Shown piece after piece: positions 63,700 to 64,000 of a stretch of 64,000 bases of DNA. The DNA is taken from contig CP170506.1 in the NCBI GenBank assembly GCA_042691655.1, positions 3,844,001 through 3,908,000 of the forward strand, given 5' to 3'. Position 1 is the stretch's first letter. Every line of letters starts with the position of its first letter. Under the pieces are notes generated by a model. The model saw nothing but the letters and a program-made list of their open reading frames with translations, was not told the DNA's origin and made no database searches. The stretch comes from UBA695 sp042691655. Lineage in GTDB: Bacteria; Verrucomicrobiota; Verrucomicrobiia; Chthoniobacterales; Chthoniobacteraceae. Both the position numbers and the translations under genes were made by a program.

Positions 63700-64000
63700 G
63701 TACCTCAAGATCCCAACTCCTGGAAGAGCCCTTCACCCAAGCCCCCGGCGAAATCGCGGGGCTGAAGCTGCGGCCCTTTTCACTCGGCAGCCTTTCCCTC
63801 TGCCGCAAGCTCAAGCTCACGCTTTTGACCGGCGATGCCTCGCAGGAGCAGATTGATGAGAACGAAATGATCAAGCAGATCTCGACGTTCCTCTTTATCC
63901 AGTCTCGACCGGTCGAGGAGGTATTGCGTGCCATTAAGTCAAGGGAGTTCTACGACGAGCATGTACTGCCTTTCTCGCTCGATCTCCCCATGGCCAGCTT
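63696..64000 (+). CDS. Tail assembly chaperone candidate (partial)
   Basis: The frame starts at ATG 63696 and runs off the right edge. About 100 residues are visible: PGEIAGLKLRPFSLGSLSLC, then a helical stretch with EQIDENEMIKQISTFLFIQS. Its position after the tail tube genes suits a tail assembly chaperone, and the helical content agrees. Confidence 0.5.
   Translation, partial: MSTSRSQLLEEPFTQAPGEIAGLKLRPFSLGSLSLCRKLKLTLLTGDASQEQIDENEMIKQISTFLFIQSRPVEEVLRAIKSREFYDEHVLPFSLDLPMAS

Larger units (their letters stand above)
39583..64000 (+). mobile_element. Prophage (left part), lambda-like packaging genes
   Basis: From the tRNA onward come an integrase, regulatory and replication genes, terminase, portal, protease, capsid and tail genes in normal phage order, all but four on the plus strand. 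The right end is beyond the window. The late module (GpA-type terminase, lambda-type portal, tail tube and tail chaperone position) suggests a siphovirus-like phage. Core structural frames are intact. Confidence 0.9.

Overview
The window looks like chromosome of a GC-rich Gram-negative bacterium, most plausibly a verrucomicrobium of the Opitutae type. The pointers are a giant outer-membrane autotransporter built from PATR-like repeats, glycan-degrading enzymes, several weak Shine-Dalgarno sites and the overall protein flavour. This assignment is inferred from gene content only.

Bases 1-17460 are a defence island. A Wadjet SMC system (jetA-jetB-jetC and the first part of jetD, minus strand) runs off the left edge. 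Next comes a divergent CBASS locus. A CapH-like HTH repressor and CapP-like ImmA peptidase pair faces an operon of a PD-(D/E)XK (DUF6602-like) nuclease, a DncV-like CD-NTase, a lone E2-like protein and an ankyrin-repeat protein. This fits a type II-short CBASS under damage-responsive control, with several inverted repeats in the shared promoter. Further on are a decayed gene remnant, a two-gene unit (unknown protein plus ComEC-like metallo-beta-lactamase), an IS256-family element and a fused macro-TIR protein.

Bases 17765-39505 are mostly ordinary chromosome. They hold a NarL-type two-component pair, a 2064-residue autotransporter with an exact 300-bp repeat, an AraC regulator divergent from a GH2 beta-galactosidase, and an IS1595/IS1016-like element with long inverted repeats. 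After it come a small minus-strand operon (soluble Cache-LuxR regulator, NitT/TauT-type binding protein, biuret-hydrolase-like isochorismatase), a GH3 glucosidase broken by an internal deletion, RsmE, an AEC transporter and a PspA-like protein.

From 39506 an initiator tRNA gene is followed at once by a tyrosine integrase and a prophage that continues past the right edge. Its order is integrase, membrane or secreted accessory genes, a ribbon-helix-helix switch region, an overlapping early operon, replication genes (ParB-like, ASCH, AEP-type primase, SF3 helicase), a 450-bp intergenic region rich in TGACA motifs, and a ParB-methyltransferase fusion. The late genes follow: small and large terminase (GpA family), joining protein, lambda-type portal, protease-scaffold fusion, capsid, decoration candidate, neck and tail genes. 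This layout suggests a tailed siphovirus with lambda-like packaging.
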